Below, piece by piece: positions 53,642-62,232 of a stretch of DNA of 64,000 nt; position 1 is the stretch's first letter; every line of letters begins with the position of its first letter. The stretch comes from Flavihumibacter fluvii. GTDB taxonomy: Bacteria > Bacteroidota > Bacteroidia > Chitinophagales > Chitinophagaceae. Location of the stretch: NCBI RefSeq assembly GCF_018595675.2, contig NZ_CP092333.1, forward strand, positions 4,736,001-4,800,000. The letters are read 5' to 3'. The notes beneath the pieces are model-generated. The model did no database searches, was not told where the DNA came from, and was given only the letters and a program-made list of their open reading frames with translations. The position numbers and the translations under genes were made by a program.

Positions 53642-54564
53642 TGTCAAAAGTGCTGATCACCGCCAGGGTTCACCCCTGGATGATAGAACGGTTAGAGCAA
53701 CAAGGCTTCCAGGTAGCCTACCTCCCGGCGATCACCTATGAGGAATTATTGCTGGAATTGCCAGATACCCATGGACTGGTGGTCACAACCCGGCTTTCCA
53801 TTGATAAGGCGGCGATTGATGCAGCCCCCCAATTAAAATGGATCGGGCGCCTTGGGAGTGGGATGGAACTGATAGATGTGCCTTATGCAACAACAAAGGG
53901 CATCAACTGCGTAAGTAGTCCGGAAGGAAACCGGAACGCAGTTGCCGAACATGAATTAGGCATGCTGCTGGCACTATTGAACAGACTGGTGGTCAGTAAT
54001 GAAGAAGTAAGGTCAGGGAAATGGATCCGGGAAGCCAATCGCGGTACCGAATTAAGTGGGAAAACGGTGGGCATAATCGGATATGGGAATACGGGTGAGG
54101 CCTTCGGCCGTTTATTACAATCATTTGGCGTAACTATATTAGCGTATGATAAATACCGTTTTGGATTCGGAGGCGCCCTCGTAAAAGAGGCAAATCCTGA
54201 ACAAATTGCCCGGTATGCCGATGTGGTGAGTCTGCACCTGCCTTTAACACCCGAAACCCGTCATCTGGCCAATGACAATTTCTTTCACCAACTAGAGAAG
54301 CAACCTGTTTTCCTGAATACCAGCAGGGGAAAAGTGCATGATACAGCTGCAGTAATAAGGGCTCTCGGTAGTGGAAAAATTTCTGCCGCAGGCCTCGATG
54401 TGCTGGAAAATGAGAAACTGGAGACCTATACGGGTGAAGAAAAAGTGCAGCTGGATTGGCTTTGCGGGCAGTCAAATGTGTTAGTTACCCCCCATATTGC
54501 AGGGTATAGCCATGAAGCCTTCCTGAAAATGGCCCAGGTTGTGCTGGAAAAGCTGGGTCTGTAG
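53638..54564 (+). CDS. D-isomer 2-hydroxyacid dehydrogenase
   Basis: 308 aa. Rossmann motif [13 protein letters not shown] (about 143-155). The catalytic set is visible as the Arg in [11 protein letters not shown] and NTSRGKVHD, the Glu in [10 protein letters not shown], and the His in [11 protein letters not shown]. Could be a phosphoglycerate or related 2-hydroxyacid dehydrogenase; no ACT domain is present. Start ATG 53638 overlaps the rsmA stop (53641 also possible). Confidence 0.9.
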   Translation: MMSKVLITARVHPWMIERLEQQGFQVAYLPAITYEELLLELPDTHGLVVTTRLSIDKAAIDAAPQLKWIGRLGSGMELIDVPYATTKGINCVSSPEGNRNAVAEHELGMLLALLNRLVVSNEEVRSGKWIREANRGTELSGKTVGIIGYGNTGEAFGRLLQSFGVTILAYDKYRFGFGGALVKEANPEQIARYADVVSLHLPLTPETRHLANDNFFHQLEKQPVFLNTSRGKVHDTAAVIRALGSGKISAAGLDVLENEKLETYTGEEKVQLDWLCGQSNVLVTPHIAGYSHEAFLKMAQVVLEKLGL

Positions 54565-54580
54565 AAATTCCAATCAGATT

Positions 54581-54609
54581 TTTGGTTAGCAATAGATTTA
54601 CTATCTTTG
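54581..54609 (+). promoter_or_regulatory. greA promoter TTTG-N17-TATCTTTG
   Basis: TTTG 54581-54584, 17-base spacer, TATCTTTG 54602-54609. Predicted start about 54615. Confidence 0.7.
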
Positions 54610-54618
54610 AAACATAAG

Positions 54619-54661
54619 TGCAACGCTTTCGCATCTGCTGAAGGCGTTGTTCTTTTTTTTT
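54619..54661 (+). terminator. intrinsic terminator inside the greA leader
   Basis: Stem CAACGCTTTCG / TGAAGGCGTTG with a 7-base loop, then TTC and a run of nine T. It lies between promoter and start codon, so it would end most transcripts after about 45 nt unless bypassed. Confidence 0.75.
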
Positions 54662-54672
54662 ACTTTTTAACC

Positions 54673-54680
54673 AAAGGAGG
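54673..54680 (+). promoter_or_regulatory. strong Shine-Dalgarno AAAGGAGG of greA
   Basis: Near-perfect anti-SD match 6 bases before the ATG at 54687, in a phylum where such sites are uncommon. Confidence 0.7.
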
Positions 54681-54686
54681 TTAAGC

Positions 54687-55160
54687 ATGTCAGACACTAT
54701 TTATGTATCAAAAGAGACCCTGGAATTGATGAAGGCTGAGCTTCACCATTTGAAGTCAGTGGAGCGTCCAGCAGCATCCAGGGCAATAGCCGAAGCCCGG
54801 GAGAAAGGCGATTTGAAGGAAAACGCAGAATATGACGCGGCTAAGGAGGCCCAGGGAATGCTGGAAGCCAAAATCAAGAAAATGGAAAGTGATATGGCTA
54901 ATGCCCGCATTCTGGAAGCGGATTCGATTGATACCAGTAAGGTTTCAATCCTTACCAAAGTAACTGTGACTAACCTGAATAATCAGAAAGTGGTGACTTA
55001 CCAGATCGTTTCAGAAAAGGAAGCCGACCTGAAGTCCGGTAAAATTTCAGTTACCTCGCCTATTGGCCAGGGATTATTGGGAAAGGTTGTAGGTGAAGTT
55101 GCAGAAGTTAAAGCACCGGCTGGTGTTTTGAAATTCAAAGTTGAACAGATCACTGCCTGA
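54687..55160 (+). CDS. greA: transcription elongation factor GreA
   Basis: 157 aa, normal length. The N-terminal coiled coil carries the tip acidic residues in GDLKENAEYDAAKE (about 40-53), which enter the RNA polymerase secondary channel and rescue backtracked complexes. The C-terminal FKBP-like domain ends PAGVLKFKVEQITA. Own promoter with terminator in the leader; its own terminator at 55187. Confidence 0.96.
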   Translation: MSDTIYVSKETLELMKAELHHLKSVERPAASRAIAEAREKGDLKENAEYDAAKEAQGMLEAKIKKMESDMANARILEADSIDTSKVSILTKVTVTNLNNQKVVTYQIVSEKEADLKSGKISVTSPIGQGLLGKVVGEVAEVKAPAGVLKFKVEQITA

Positions 55161-55186
55161 TCTTTCTATTGAATACGTATTGTGAG

Positions 55187-55213
55187 GTCCGGTACTTTTA
55201 CCGGACTTTTTTT
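55187..55213 (+). terminator. terminator of greA
   Basis: Perfect 8-bp stem GTCCGGTA / TACCGGAC, 4-base loop, seven T. Confidence 0.92.
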
Positions 55214-55217
55214 ATCT

Positions 55218-55285
55218 CGTAACAATTTGGTAATACTGGGGTAATATAGCGGTAATCTTTCGATAACATAGGGTAGATAGTTTTG
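55218..55285 (+). promoter_or_regulatory. five-unit Pho-box array and -7 box TAGTTTTG(CGC)
   Basis: Five contiguous 11-mers: CGTAACAATTT, GGTAATACTGG, GGTAATATAGC, GGTAATCTTTC, GATAACATAGG (55218-55272). Five bases later comes TAGTTTTG (55278-55285), and the ATG is at 55290. Geometry is the same as at 27091, about 28 kb away. Confidence 0.7.
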
Positions 55286-55289
55286 CGCT

Positions 55290-55997
55290 ATGTTGAAAAA
55301 TCTCCTGTTTATGCTGCTCCTTATGCCAATGAGTTTGGTTGCGCAGCGATCTATTAAATGGAAGGGATTGCATTTGAATAACCTTGATAAGCAAGGAAGA
55401 AAGCAAGGCGAATGGCTGTTCTTTGATAAGCAAGGCAATGTTTTGATGGAGTGTAGCTTTCAAAATGATGAAGTTTCAGGTCCAAGGGTATTTTTCAACA
55501 AGGGCGATACCAGCCTGATCAGGTTTCAGCCAAAAGACAGTCTTGAACATTTCATCTATTATTATAAAGGTCAGCCATTAAACGGTGTTTTTGTATCCAG
55601 CACCAATAAGTTTCGCATCGAGCTGGAAAAAATCCCGGAAGGATTTAATAATGCAGATATCGCAGAGCTTAAAAGGCAATACGCCATTAAAATAGAACCG
55701 GTGTATATGTTTGCCACCCAGGCGCTGGTAGAATATTTTAGTGCGGCTTATTATAAATCCAATACCATTCCCAATTGGAACCATAACTTTGTCATTACCA
55801 TCAATGCATCGGGAAAGGTGACCAACGTAGAATGGGAGAAGAAAGATGAGCTGTGGTCAGCAAATATAGAACATGAAGTGTTTGAGATGTTCTATGGTAT
55901 GGGCCGCTGGCAACCATTCTTCGATACCTGGCAAACCAAAGAAATTAAGATCACGATGTCATTAGGTGCAGATTTAGAAGCAATCACAGCACGATGA
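55290..55997 (+). CDS. secreted MORN/TonB-C-like protein under a Pho-box promoter
   Basis: 235 aa. Signal peptide (MLKNLLFMLLLMPMSLVAQ). Residues 20-75 look like MORN-2 repeats (NLDKQGRKQGEWLFFDKQG, DEVSGPRVFFNKG). The C-terminal part (FVITINASGKVTNVEW ... MGRWQPFFDTW) resembles the C-terminal domain of TonB-like proteins. No family assignment is certain. The start lies 4 bases after the -7 box, implying an almost leaderless mRNA. Overlaps the HIT gene by 4 bases, so that gene would share its control. Confidence 0.72.
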   Translation: MLKNLLFMLLLMPMSLVAQRSIKWKGLHLNNLDKQGRKQGEWLFFDKQGNVLMECSFQNDEVSGPRVFFNKGDTSLIRFQPKDSLEHFIYYYKGQPLNGVFVSSTNKFRIELEKIPEGFNNADIAELKRQYAIKIEPVYMFATQALVEYFSAAYYKSNTIPNWNHNFVITINASGKVTNVEWEKKDELWSANIEHEVFEMFYGMGRWQPFFDTWQTKEIKITMSLGADLEAITAR

Positions 55998-56383
55998 CCA
56001 TATTTACAAAAATTATCAACGGCGAAATCCCTTCTTACAGGATCGCCGAAAACGACAAGTTTTACGCATTCCTGGATGTTTTCCCCATGGTGCCGGGGCA
56101 TGTTCTTGTTGTGCCGAAAATAGAAGTAGATAAATTCTACGAAGTACCAGATGCCTACCTGGCTGAAATTCTTGTTTTCGCCAAGCCTATTGCCCTGGCT
56201 ATTGAAAAGGCCTTTCCTTGCAGGCGGGTAGGTTCAGCTGTAATAGGCCTTGAAGTACCGCATGCCCATTTGCACCTGGTGCCTTTACAGGAAACCGACG
56301 ACCTTAATTTTACAAGGGGGAAAATGACCCAGAGTGCGGAAGAGTTGAAAAGTTCCCAGGAAAAGATCCTTTATTACCTATAA
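55994..56383 (+). CDS. HIT-family nucleotide hydrolase
   Basis: 129 aa. The HIT motif HxHxHxx is HAHLHLVPL (about 95). N-terminus TIFTKIINGEIPSYRI is typical of the HinT group. Likely splits AMP-linked or other nucleoside phosphoramidates. ATGA overlap with the preceding gene; convergent with ruvC, stops overlap by 6 bases. Confidence 0.93.
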   Translation: MTIFTKIINGEIPSYRIAENDKFYAFLDVFPMVPGHVLVVPKIEVDKFYEVPDAYLAEILVFAKPIALAIEKAFPCRRVGSAVIGLEVPHAHLHLVPLQETDDLNFTRGKMTQSAEELKSSQEKILYYL

Positions 56384-56950
56384 TCCCTTTACCCGGGCTG
56401 CATTTTTTTTAATAAAATCTTCCCAGCCTTTTCCCGTCGTCTTTCCGCCGGCAGGAACTAATGCATTGCTTTGGTAATGGTGGCAGATAGCTACGGCTAA
56501 TGCATCAGAAGCATCCAGGTAATCGGGCACTTCCCGAATTGTAACAATCCTTTGCAGCATTTGCCACACCTGTTCCTTATCGGCGTTTCCATTGCCTGTA
56601 ATGGATTGTTTTACTTTTTTGGGGGAGTATTCACAGACCTCTAATCCGGCCTGTATAGCAGCCGCTATGGCCACCCCTTGTGCCCTTCCCAGTTTTAGCA
56701 TACTTTGTACATTCTTTCCAAAAAAAGGTGCTTCAATGGCAAAAGTAGTTGGTTTGAACTCGATGATCAGCTCACATACTTTACGGTGAATCTGTTCGAG
56801 CCTTATGTGCTGGTCCTTTTTGGCATTCATTTTAAGTACATTCATATGCAGCAATTCTAATTGCTGGCCATGAACTGAAATGATACCATACCCCATTACA
56901 ATGGTACCCGGATCAATACCAAGAATTATTTTAGAAACTTTTTGCGACAA
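56378..56950 (-). CDS. ruvC: Holliday junction resolvase RuvC
   Basis: 190 aa from a TTG at 56950 (SQKVSKIILGIDPGT). No in-frame ATG exists before the catalytic core and the longer TTG at 57004 lies upstream of the -7 box, so the TTG at 56950 is the best start. Active-site residues: Asp in GIDPGT, Glu in FAIEAPF, and Asp pair in DYLDASDALAVAICHH. Cuts four-way junctions with RuvAB. Divergent from the flippase-like gene with only 19 bases between starts. Confidence 0.93.
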   Translation of the reverse strand: MSQKVSKIILGIDPGTIVMGYGIISVHGQQLELLHMNVLKMNAKKDQHIRLEQIHRKVCELIIEFKPTTFAIEAPFFGKNVQSMLKLGRAQGVAIAAAIQAGLEVCEYSPKKVKQSITGNGNADKEQVWQMLQRIVTIREVPDYLDASDALAVAICHHYQSNALVPAGGKTTGKGWEDFIKKNAARVKGL

Positions 56951-56969
56951 GAGGTTATTTTTAACAGGG

Positions 56970-57983
56970 ATGTTCAGGAACAAAAATATCAAAATCTTTA
57001 CCAATTACTGGCTTGGTCCGGTTTTATTCGTGTGGTTAAGCTGGTCAATCTATCAACAGGTGCTTCTTCAACAAGATTTGCATGATTCCTGGAAAAAGAC
57101 CATTGCTATATTCAATAGTGACCAGGCCTGGAAAGCCTGGCTGGCAGTATTGCTGATGGCCGTAAACTGGGGTATTGAGGCCAGGAAATGGTCCGAATTA
57201 TTACTGCCATTGCAACAATTAACATTTTCAAGGGCAACGAAGGCAATCCTGGCCGGGATAGCATTTGCAGTGAATACCCCTAACAGGATTGGTGAGTATG
57301 GCGGCAGAATTCTTTATTTACCGGAAGGTAAGCGAATCCAAGCCGTATCGCTTACCTTAATTGGAAGTTACAGTCAATTGCTGGCTACCCTTCTTATGGG
57401 ATCAGCAGGTTTATGGTTATTTTATTTCGGATTGCCTGGTATAAACCCCGATGCGAATATTTCGTCTTATGGTATATGGATAAGATTATTGTGCCTGGTG
57501 ATTTCAACTATTACTGTATTACTATTGTTCATATACCTTCGTATAAGCTGGTTGGTAAGGTGGGTTGAAAAAATACCCCGTATCGAAAAATGGGTTAAAG
57601 CTTTATTGGTAATTGATCATTTGCCGGTTAGAATTTTGTTAAGAGTACTAGGTTGGTCATTGCTACGTTATGTAGTATTTGTGATTCAGTATATCTTACT
57701 GTTGCAAATATTTAATGTGACTAATGATTCATGGACAGCCTGGTGGTTGATTAGTATTTTATTCCTGGCGCTTGCTATTATTCCTACTATTGCCATGGCA
57801 GAATTAGGTATTAGAGGTAAACTGGCAATAGAGTTGTTTGGTTGGGTAAGTACTAATCAACTCGGTATTATTTCTGCAACTCTTTCAATTTGGATGGTAA
57901 ACCTTGTGATACCGGCTATTTTGGGAAGTCTGTTGATTTTTAGGATAAAAATTTTTTCGACCCGCTTGCCACAAGAAAATTGA
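56970..57983 (+). CDS. lysylphosphatidylglycerol-synthase-TM-like membrane protein
   Basis: 337 aa from ATG 56970 (MFRNKNIKIFTNYWLG). About eight TM helices; FAVNTPNRIGEYGGRILYLP is the family signature, and LALAIIPTIAMAELGIRGKLAIEL is the second. UPF0104 / LPG synthase TM domain proteins are proposed lipid flippases or scaffolds; role here unknown. TATTTTTA at 56956-56963 may be its -7 box. Followed 4 bases later by the DUF3108 gene. Confidence 0.85.
   Translation: MFRNKNIKIFTNYWLGPVLFVWLSWSIYQQVLLQQDLHDSWKKTIAIFNSDQAWKAWLAVLLMAVNWGIEARKWSELLLPLQQLTFSRATKAILAGIAFAVNTPNRIGEYGGRILYLPEGKRIQAVSLTLIGSYSQLLATLLMGSAGLWLFYFGLPGINPDANISSYGIWIRLLCLVISTITVLLLFIYLRISWLVRWVEKIPRIEKWVKALLVIDHLPVRILLRVLGWSLLRYVVFVIQYILLLQIFNVTNDSWTAWWLISILFLALAIIPTIAMAELGIRGKLAIELFGWVSTNQLGIISATLSIWMVNLVIPAILGSLLIFRIKIFSTRLPQEN
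56981..56988 (-). promoter_or_regulatory. -7 box TATTTTTG of ruvC inside the divergent gene
   Basis: Perfect TAnnTTTG on the minus strand, within codons 4-7 of the flippase-like gene. Predicted start about 56974. Confidence 0.6.
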
Positions 57984-57987
57984 CCAA

Positions 57988-58782
57988 ATGAGAAGTTATT
58001 TATTGATCATCATATTTTCTCTGTTTTTTTCAGTCAGGCTCGATGCCGGAGATGAATTCTGTGGAATAAGGAATGTCGCCTTCCAAAATGGCGAAACCAC
58101 CACCTTCAAGGTCTTCTATACGCTTGCCGGCATGTTTATAGGTGCCGGTGAAGCAAGTTTTGTAGTAGATCTTCAAAAATTGAACAACCAGACTGTTTAT
58201 CATGTGGTAGGTGATGGCAAAACATACAGTTTTTATGACAGTTTTTTTAAAGTTCGCGACAGGTATGAATCATACATTGACACCGGTTCATTACAGCCTT
58301 ACAGGTTTATCCGAAATGTGTATGAAGGCGGTTATAAAAAATATCAAACGGTGAATTTTGACCATGCTGCCAATAAAGCGATCACAAATGAGGGCACATT
58401 TAATGTACCGAACTGTGTACAGGATGTGGTAAGTTCGATCTATTATGCCCGTAATATTGATTTTAATAGGTACAAGGCCGGAGATAAAATCCCCTTTACC
58501 ATGTTTCTGGATAATGAAACTTATAACCTGTACATACGATATATGGGTAAGGAGGTGATTAAAACAAAATACGGAAAATTCAGGGCTATCCGGTTTAAAC
58601 CCTTACTGGTAAAAGGCACCATATTTGAAGGCGGTGAAAAAATGGAGGTCTGGATAAGTGACGATGGTAATAAAATTCCACTCCGCGTTGAAAGCCCCAT
58701 TAGTGTAGGTAGCGTTAAGGTAGATATGATGAGTTACAGGAATCTGCGTTATCCGCTAAGTTCAATGATGAATATGCGGTAA
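57988..58782 (+). CDS. DUF3108 periplasmic protein
   Basis: 264 aa with a signal peptide (LLIIIFSLFFSVRLDAG). DUF3108 beta-rich core: TTFKVFYTLAGMFIGAGEASF, TYSFYDSFFKVRDRYESYID, and KYGKFRAIRFKPLLVKG ... MEVWISDDGNKIPLRVE. Function unknown in the family; probably envelope-related. Ends 3 bases before the convergent MBL stop. Confidence 0.85.
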   Translation: MRSYLLIIIFSLFFSVRLDAGDEFCGIRNVAFQNGETTTFKVFYTLAGMFIGAGEASFVVDLQKLNNQTVYHVVGDGKTYSFYDSFFKVRDRYESYIDTGSLQPYRFIRNVYEGGYKKYQTVNFDHAANKAITNEGTFNVPNCVQDVVSSIYYARNIDFNRYKAGDKIPFTMFLDNETYNLYIRYMGKEVIKTKYGKFRAIRFKPLLVKGTIFEGGEKMEVWISDDGNKIPLRVESPISVGSVKVDMMSYRNLRYPLSSMMNMR

Positions 58783-58785
58783 TGG

Positions 58786-59676
58786 TCAGAGGTCCTGAAG
58801 TCTGAAACTATTGCCATTGCGGATACCTTTCTCTGTAATTATCAGGTCACAGCATTCATATACTGGGTCGTGCTCAAAATACAGGATATAATTTTTTTCC
58901 ACTGCCTCACCAAGAAAAGATTTCTTTTCACTTAAAGTAGCTAACGGAAACATATCATAAGCCATGATAAATGGCAGTGGAATATGTGAAATTGAGGGTA
59001 GAAGGTCTGCCATAAATACAATTGTACGGTCTTTATACTGTATTTGAGGTAGCATCATAGCATGCGTATGGCCATTTACAAAGCGGAGGCTGACATTCTC
59101 ATCAAAGGGCATGGTTAATAATTCGGGAACTGTAGCGTGGAAGTCGGCCGAATCTGCTTTTTTAACAGTGGGTGATCCGATGAATTGCAATTGCCCGCTT
59201 TCTTTAATTGGAAGTATGTTTTCTTTCAGGAAGGATGCTTTTTCCCGGTCATTGGGATGCGTGGCCCAGTTCCAGTGGCCTTCATTACTCCAGTAAACAG
59301 CATTTTTAAATGCAGGAACCAGTAGTTCGCCCTGCCGGATGATGCTTCCGCCACAGTGGTCAAAATGAAGGTGGGTGAGAATGACATCAGTAATATCATC
59401 CCTTGTAAAGCCTTTTTCCCGTAGGGATTTATCCAGGGTATCATCTCCATGTAGGTAATAATGCCCCATGAATTTTGCATCCTGCTTATCGCCAATCCCA
59501 TTGTCTACCAGGATAAGCCTTTTGCCTTCTTCTATTAAAAGGCAACGCATGGCCCATGAGCAGAGGTTTTTTTCGTCGGCCGGTTGAAGTTTATTCCATA
59601 TCGATTTTGGCACCACACCAAACATGGCCCCGCCATCGAGTTTGAAATTTCCGGTGTTAATTGTGTGTAGTTGCAT
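58786..59676 (-). CDS. MBL-fold metallo-hydrolase
   Basis: 296 aa. Motif THLHFDHCGG (about 106), Asp in LVDNGIG, His in FVNGHTHAMM, and late FEHDP. The WSNEGHWNWATHPNDREKAS insertion is typical of lactonase/quorum-quenching-like and methyl-parathion hydrolase-like members. Substrate unknown. Its start overlaps the MFS gene by 20 bases, so the two are co-transcribed. Confidence 0.88.
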   Translation of the reverse strand: MQLHTINTGNFKLDGGAMFGVVPKSIWNKLQPADEKNLCSWAMRCLLIEEGKRLILVDNGIGDKQDAKFMGHYYLHGDDTLDKSLREKGFTRDDITDVILTHLHFDHCGGSIIRQGELLVPAFKNAVYWSNEGHWNWATHPNDREKASFLKENILPIKESGQLQFIGSPTVKKADSADFHATVPELLTMPFDENVSLRFVNGHTHAMMLPQIQYKDRTIVFMADLLPSISHIPLPFIMAYDMFPLATLSEKKSFLGEAVEKNYILYFEHDPVYECCDLIITEKGIRNGNSFRLQDL

Positions 59677-60994
59677 AGTGGTGATCGTAGACTTTTTTGG
59701 TATAAATCAAAGCCAGCAAACCCATCAGGAAAAAACCGCCCAAAGCTATAATGGAATTGCGCATACTGCCGGTCAGTTCCTCCATAAACCCAAAAGTAAA
59801 GATGCCGATAACAATCGCAATTTTTTCGGTAACGTCGTAGAAGCTGAAAAATGAAGTAGTATCTTTTGTGGGTGGGATCAGTTTGGAATAAGTGCTTCGG
59901 CTCATACTCTGAATGCCGCCCATCACCAGGCCGACAAAACCTGCCAGGATATAAAACTGCGTTTGGTTCTGTACAAAATAAGCAGCAACACAAATAAATA
60001 GCCAGAAGATCACGGATAAAATCAGGACCCACATATTTCCGATTTTTTTTGACAACCGGCTCATGCCAATTGCCCCAAAAATGGCCACTAACTGTATAAG
60101 GATAATAGTAATAAGAAGTTTTGGTTCATCTTCGGGATTGGGGAATATCTCTTTTTTACCAAATCCGGCAGCGACCAGCATTACAGTTTGAACACCCATG
60201 CTGTACAAGAAGAATGATAACAGGAACCTTCTTAATACCGGCATCTCTTTTAGCTGGTTCCAAACCAATTGCAATTCGTGAAAACCGTTGACCAAGACAT
60301 TTTTCTTCGACTTTCTTTCCTGTTTGCTGGTAAGTGGTAAAACCCGAAGCGTAAGTTGGGCAAACCCAAACCACCAAAGGCCTACTAACAGAAAAGAGAG
60401 CCTGGCACCAGCTGTTCCATCTTTCGGATCCATGCCTACTAATGCAAGGATCGTCGGATTGAGAATAATGAGGAAACAAATTACTTGTAAAAGTACACTT
60501 CCAATATAACCAAGGGCAAAACCCTTGGCACTAACCCGGTCCTGGTCTTCGGGGGCAGCAATTTCGGGCAGGTAGGAGTTATAAAAAACCAAACTTGACC
60601 AAAAGCCAAGGGCCGCAATTGCAAATAAGATGATGCCAAATTCTATATCTCCGGGGTAAAAGAAGAATAGGCCAACACATGCAGCTGATCCCATAAAGCA
60701 GAACCATCGCAGGTAGACTTTTTTATTACGCCGGTAATCGGCTATGGAAGAAAGTATGGGTGAAGTAAATGCAACCAACAGGAATACCACCGACAGGGCG
60801 TAATCTATCAATGCAGTGTTAACGAATTTCCGGCCAAAGAATTCTGCATAATGTTTCCCTGCCGAATTTCCATTACTTGTGATGCCAACAAAATATGCCG
60901 GAAAGATTGTTGAAGTGATCACCAGGTTGTAAGCACTGTTTGCCCAGTCGTACATAGCCCAGCCGTTGATAACTTTTTTGGAGGCAGTTTGCAT
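59657..60994 (-). CDS. Atg22/UMF1-like MFS permease
   Basis: 445 aa, about 12 TM helices. N-terminal signature GWAMYDWANSAYNLVI is diagnostic of the UMF1/Atg22 group, related to vacuolar amino-acid effluxers. SRSTYSKLIPPTKDTTSFFSFYD near 360 is the second family motif. Substrate not known. Upstream partner of the MBL gene; follows uppP at a 20-base distance on the same strand. Confidence 0.9.
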   Translation of the reverse strand: MQTASKKVINGWAMYDWANSAYNLVITSTIFPAYFVGITSNGNSAGKHYAEFFGRKFVNTALIDYALSVVFLLVAFTSPILSSIADYRRNKKVYLRWFCFMGSAACVGLFFFYPGDIEFGIILFAIAALGFWSSLVFYNSYLPEIAAPEDQDRVSAKGFALGYIGSVLLQVICFLIILNPTILALVGMDPKDGTAGARLSFLLVGLWWFGFAQLTLRVLPLTSKQERKSKKNVLVNGFHELQLVWNQLKEMPVLRRFLLSFFLYSMGVQTVMLVAAGFGKKEIFPNPEDEPKLLITIILIQLVAIFGAIGMSRLSKKIGNMWVLILSVIFWLFICVAAYFVQNQTQFYILAGFVGLVMGGIQSMSRSTYSKLIPPTKDTTSFFSFYDVTEKIAIVIGIFTFGFMEELTGSMRNSIIALGGFFLMGLLALIYTKKVYDHHYATTHN

Positions 60995-61014
60995 GAAATG
61001 ATATGGTTTGAAAC

Positions 61015-61842
61015 CTAATTATGGATCACTTTCGTGTACAGCAATATAAGAAGAATTAGGCCTGCAGCAATTCTATAATAACCAAACCATTTAAAACCAT
61101 GTTTTTGAAGGAATCCGATAAAAAATTTAATGGCCAGCAAGGCAACAACAAAAGCAACAATATTCCCGATGATAAAGGCGGTTAGGTTAGCTGATGAATT
61201 CAACAGCATTTCATACCCTTTTTGGACTCCCCCAGCTGGATTAGCCCATTTTTTCAGAACCAGTGAATAACCTGTAGCTGCTGCCATGGTAGGTACTGCC
61301 AGGAAAAATGAAAACTCAGCTGCAAGCGAACGGGAGAGTTTTTGCTGCATGCCGCCAATAATCGAAGCCGCACTTCTGCTTACACCTGGAATCATTGCCA
61401 GGCATTGCCATAACCCAATCATTAAAGCTTTAGGATGGCTGATCTCTTTTTCTTCGGTTATTGTTGGATGTTGGAAAGCCCGATCAATGAAAATAAGTAT
61501 AATCCCACCCAGTAAAAGCGTGATGGCAACGGTAAGCGGGCTTTCCAACAATGCATCGATCTGGTCGGAAAACAGAAATCCCAATAACAAAGCCGGGATT
61601 ACCGCTACAGCCAGTTTGATGTAAAAGTTGAAGCTTTTAAAATCGATGAATTTCTTCCAGTATAGGACTACTACTGCAAGGATTGCACCTAATTGAATGG
61701 CCACTTCAAAAAGCTTGGTAAATTCTTCTTTATGTATGCCGAGCAGAGAACTGGCAATAATCATATGCCCGGTAGATGAAACGGGCAGGAATTCAGTAAG
61801 CCCTTCAACAACGGCCACCACAATAGCTTCAAAAATATTCAT
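61015..61842 (-). CDS. uppP: undecaprenyl-diphosphatase
   Basis: 275 aa from ATG 61842. Integral membrane phosphatase that recycles the undecaprenyl carrier of cell-wall synthesis. Signatures: [17 protein letters not shown] (about 13-29, with the catalytic Glu pair) and [10 protein letters not shown] (about 160). Length normal. Operon ftsX-DUF3098-uppP, a conserved Bacteroidota arrangement. Confidence 0.95.
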   Translation of the reverse strand: MNIFEAIVVAVVEGLTEFLPVSSTGHMIIASSLLGIHKEEFTKLFEVAIQLGAILAVVVLYWKKFIDFKSFNFYIKLAVAVIPALLLGFLFSDQIDALLESPLTVAITLLLGGIILIFIDRAFQHPTITEEKEISHPKALMIGLWQCLAMIPGVSRSAASIIGGMQQKLSRSLAAEFSFFLAVPTMAAATGYSLVLKKWANPAGGVQKGYEMLLNSSANLTAFIIGNIVAFVVALLAIKFFIGFLQKHGFKWFGYYRIAAGLILLILLYTKVIHN

Positions 61843-61852
61843 GGTCTGTAGG

Positions 61853-62116
61853 TCAGGCTTTCGGCTTCTTGAAAATAGCGAATACTTCAATGGCAAGTCC
61901 GGCCAGAATCAACAGGGGAGCAATGGTAATGCGGGAAGTACTGTAAACTTCTTTCTGGTCGAAGACTGTTGGATCGCTGCTTTTCCCTCCAGACATCACC
62001 AACATGCCTAAGGCAATCACGGCAATTCCGGCGATCATCCAGATGTAATTCTCTTTACCAAACAGGCTTTCAGAAGTGTGTGCAATAGTTTGGTGGCGTG
62101 TTTCTTTTTTTGACAT
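61853..62116 (-). CDS. DUF3098 small membrane protein
   Basis: 87 aa from ATG 62116 ([13 protein letters not shown]). Two TM helices: [21 protein letters not shown] and [19 protein letters not shown]. The spacer [15 protein letters not shown] is the DUF3098 signature. Always seen near ftsX/uppP in this phylum; function unknown. Confidence 0.88.
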   Translation of the reverse strand: MSKKETRHQTIAHTSESLFGKENYIWMIAGIAVIALGMLVMSGGKSSDPTVFDQKEVYSTSRITIAPLLILAGLAIEVFAIFKKPKA

Positions 62117-62181
62117 TGTATAAAAGTGAATCGTGAATTGTGAGACATCGATAAATGCTTTCTTTTTCGCCTGCCGTCCGC

Positions 62182-62232
62182 GTGAGCAAAAGCTATAGCG
62201 GAGGTGCAAGCTTTAACGAAGGCAAGGCTCAC
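62182..62232. repeat. 51-bp foldback between ftsX and the DUF3098 gene
   Basis: Nested inverted repeats GTGAGC / GCTCAC outside and AAAGCT / AGCTTT inside. It touches the ftsX stop codon and looks like a short interspersed palindromic element. Confidence 0.45.
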
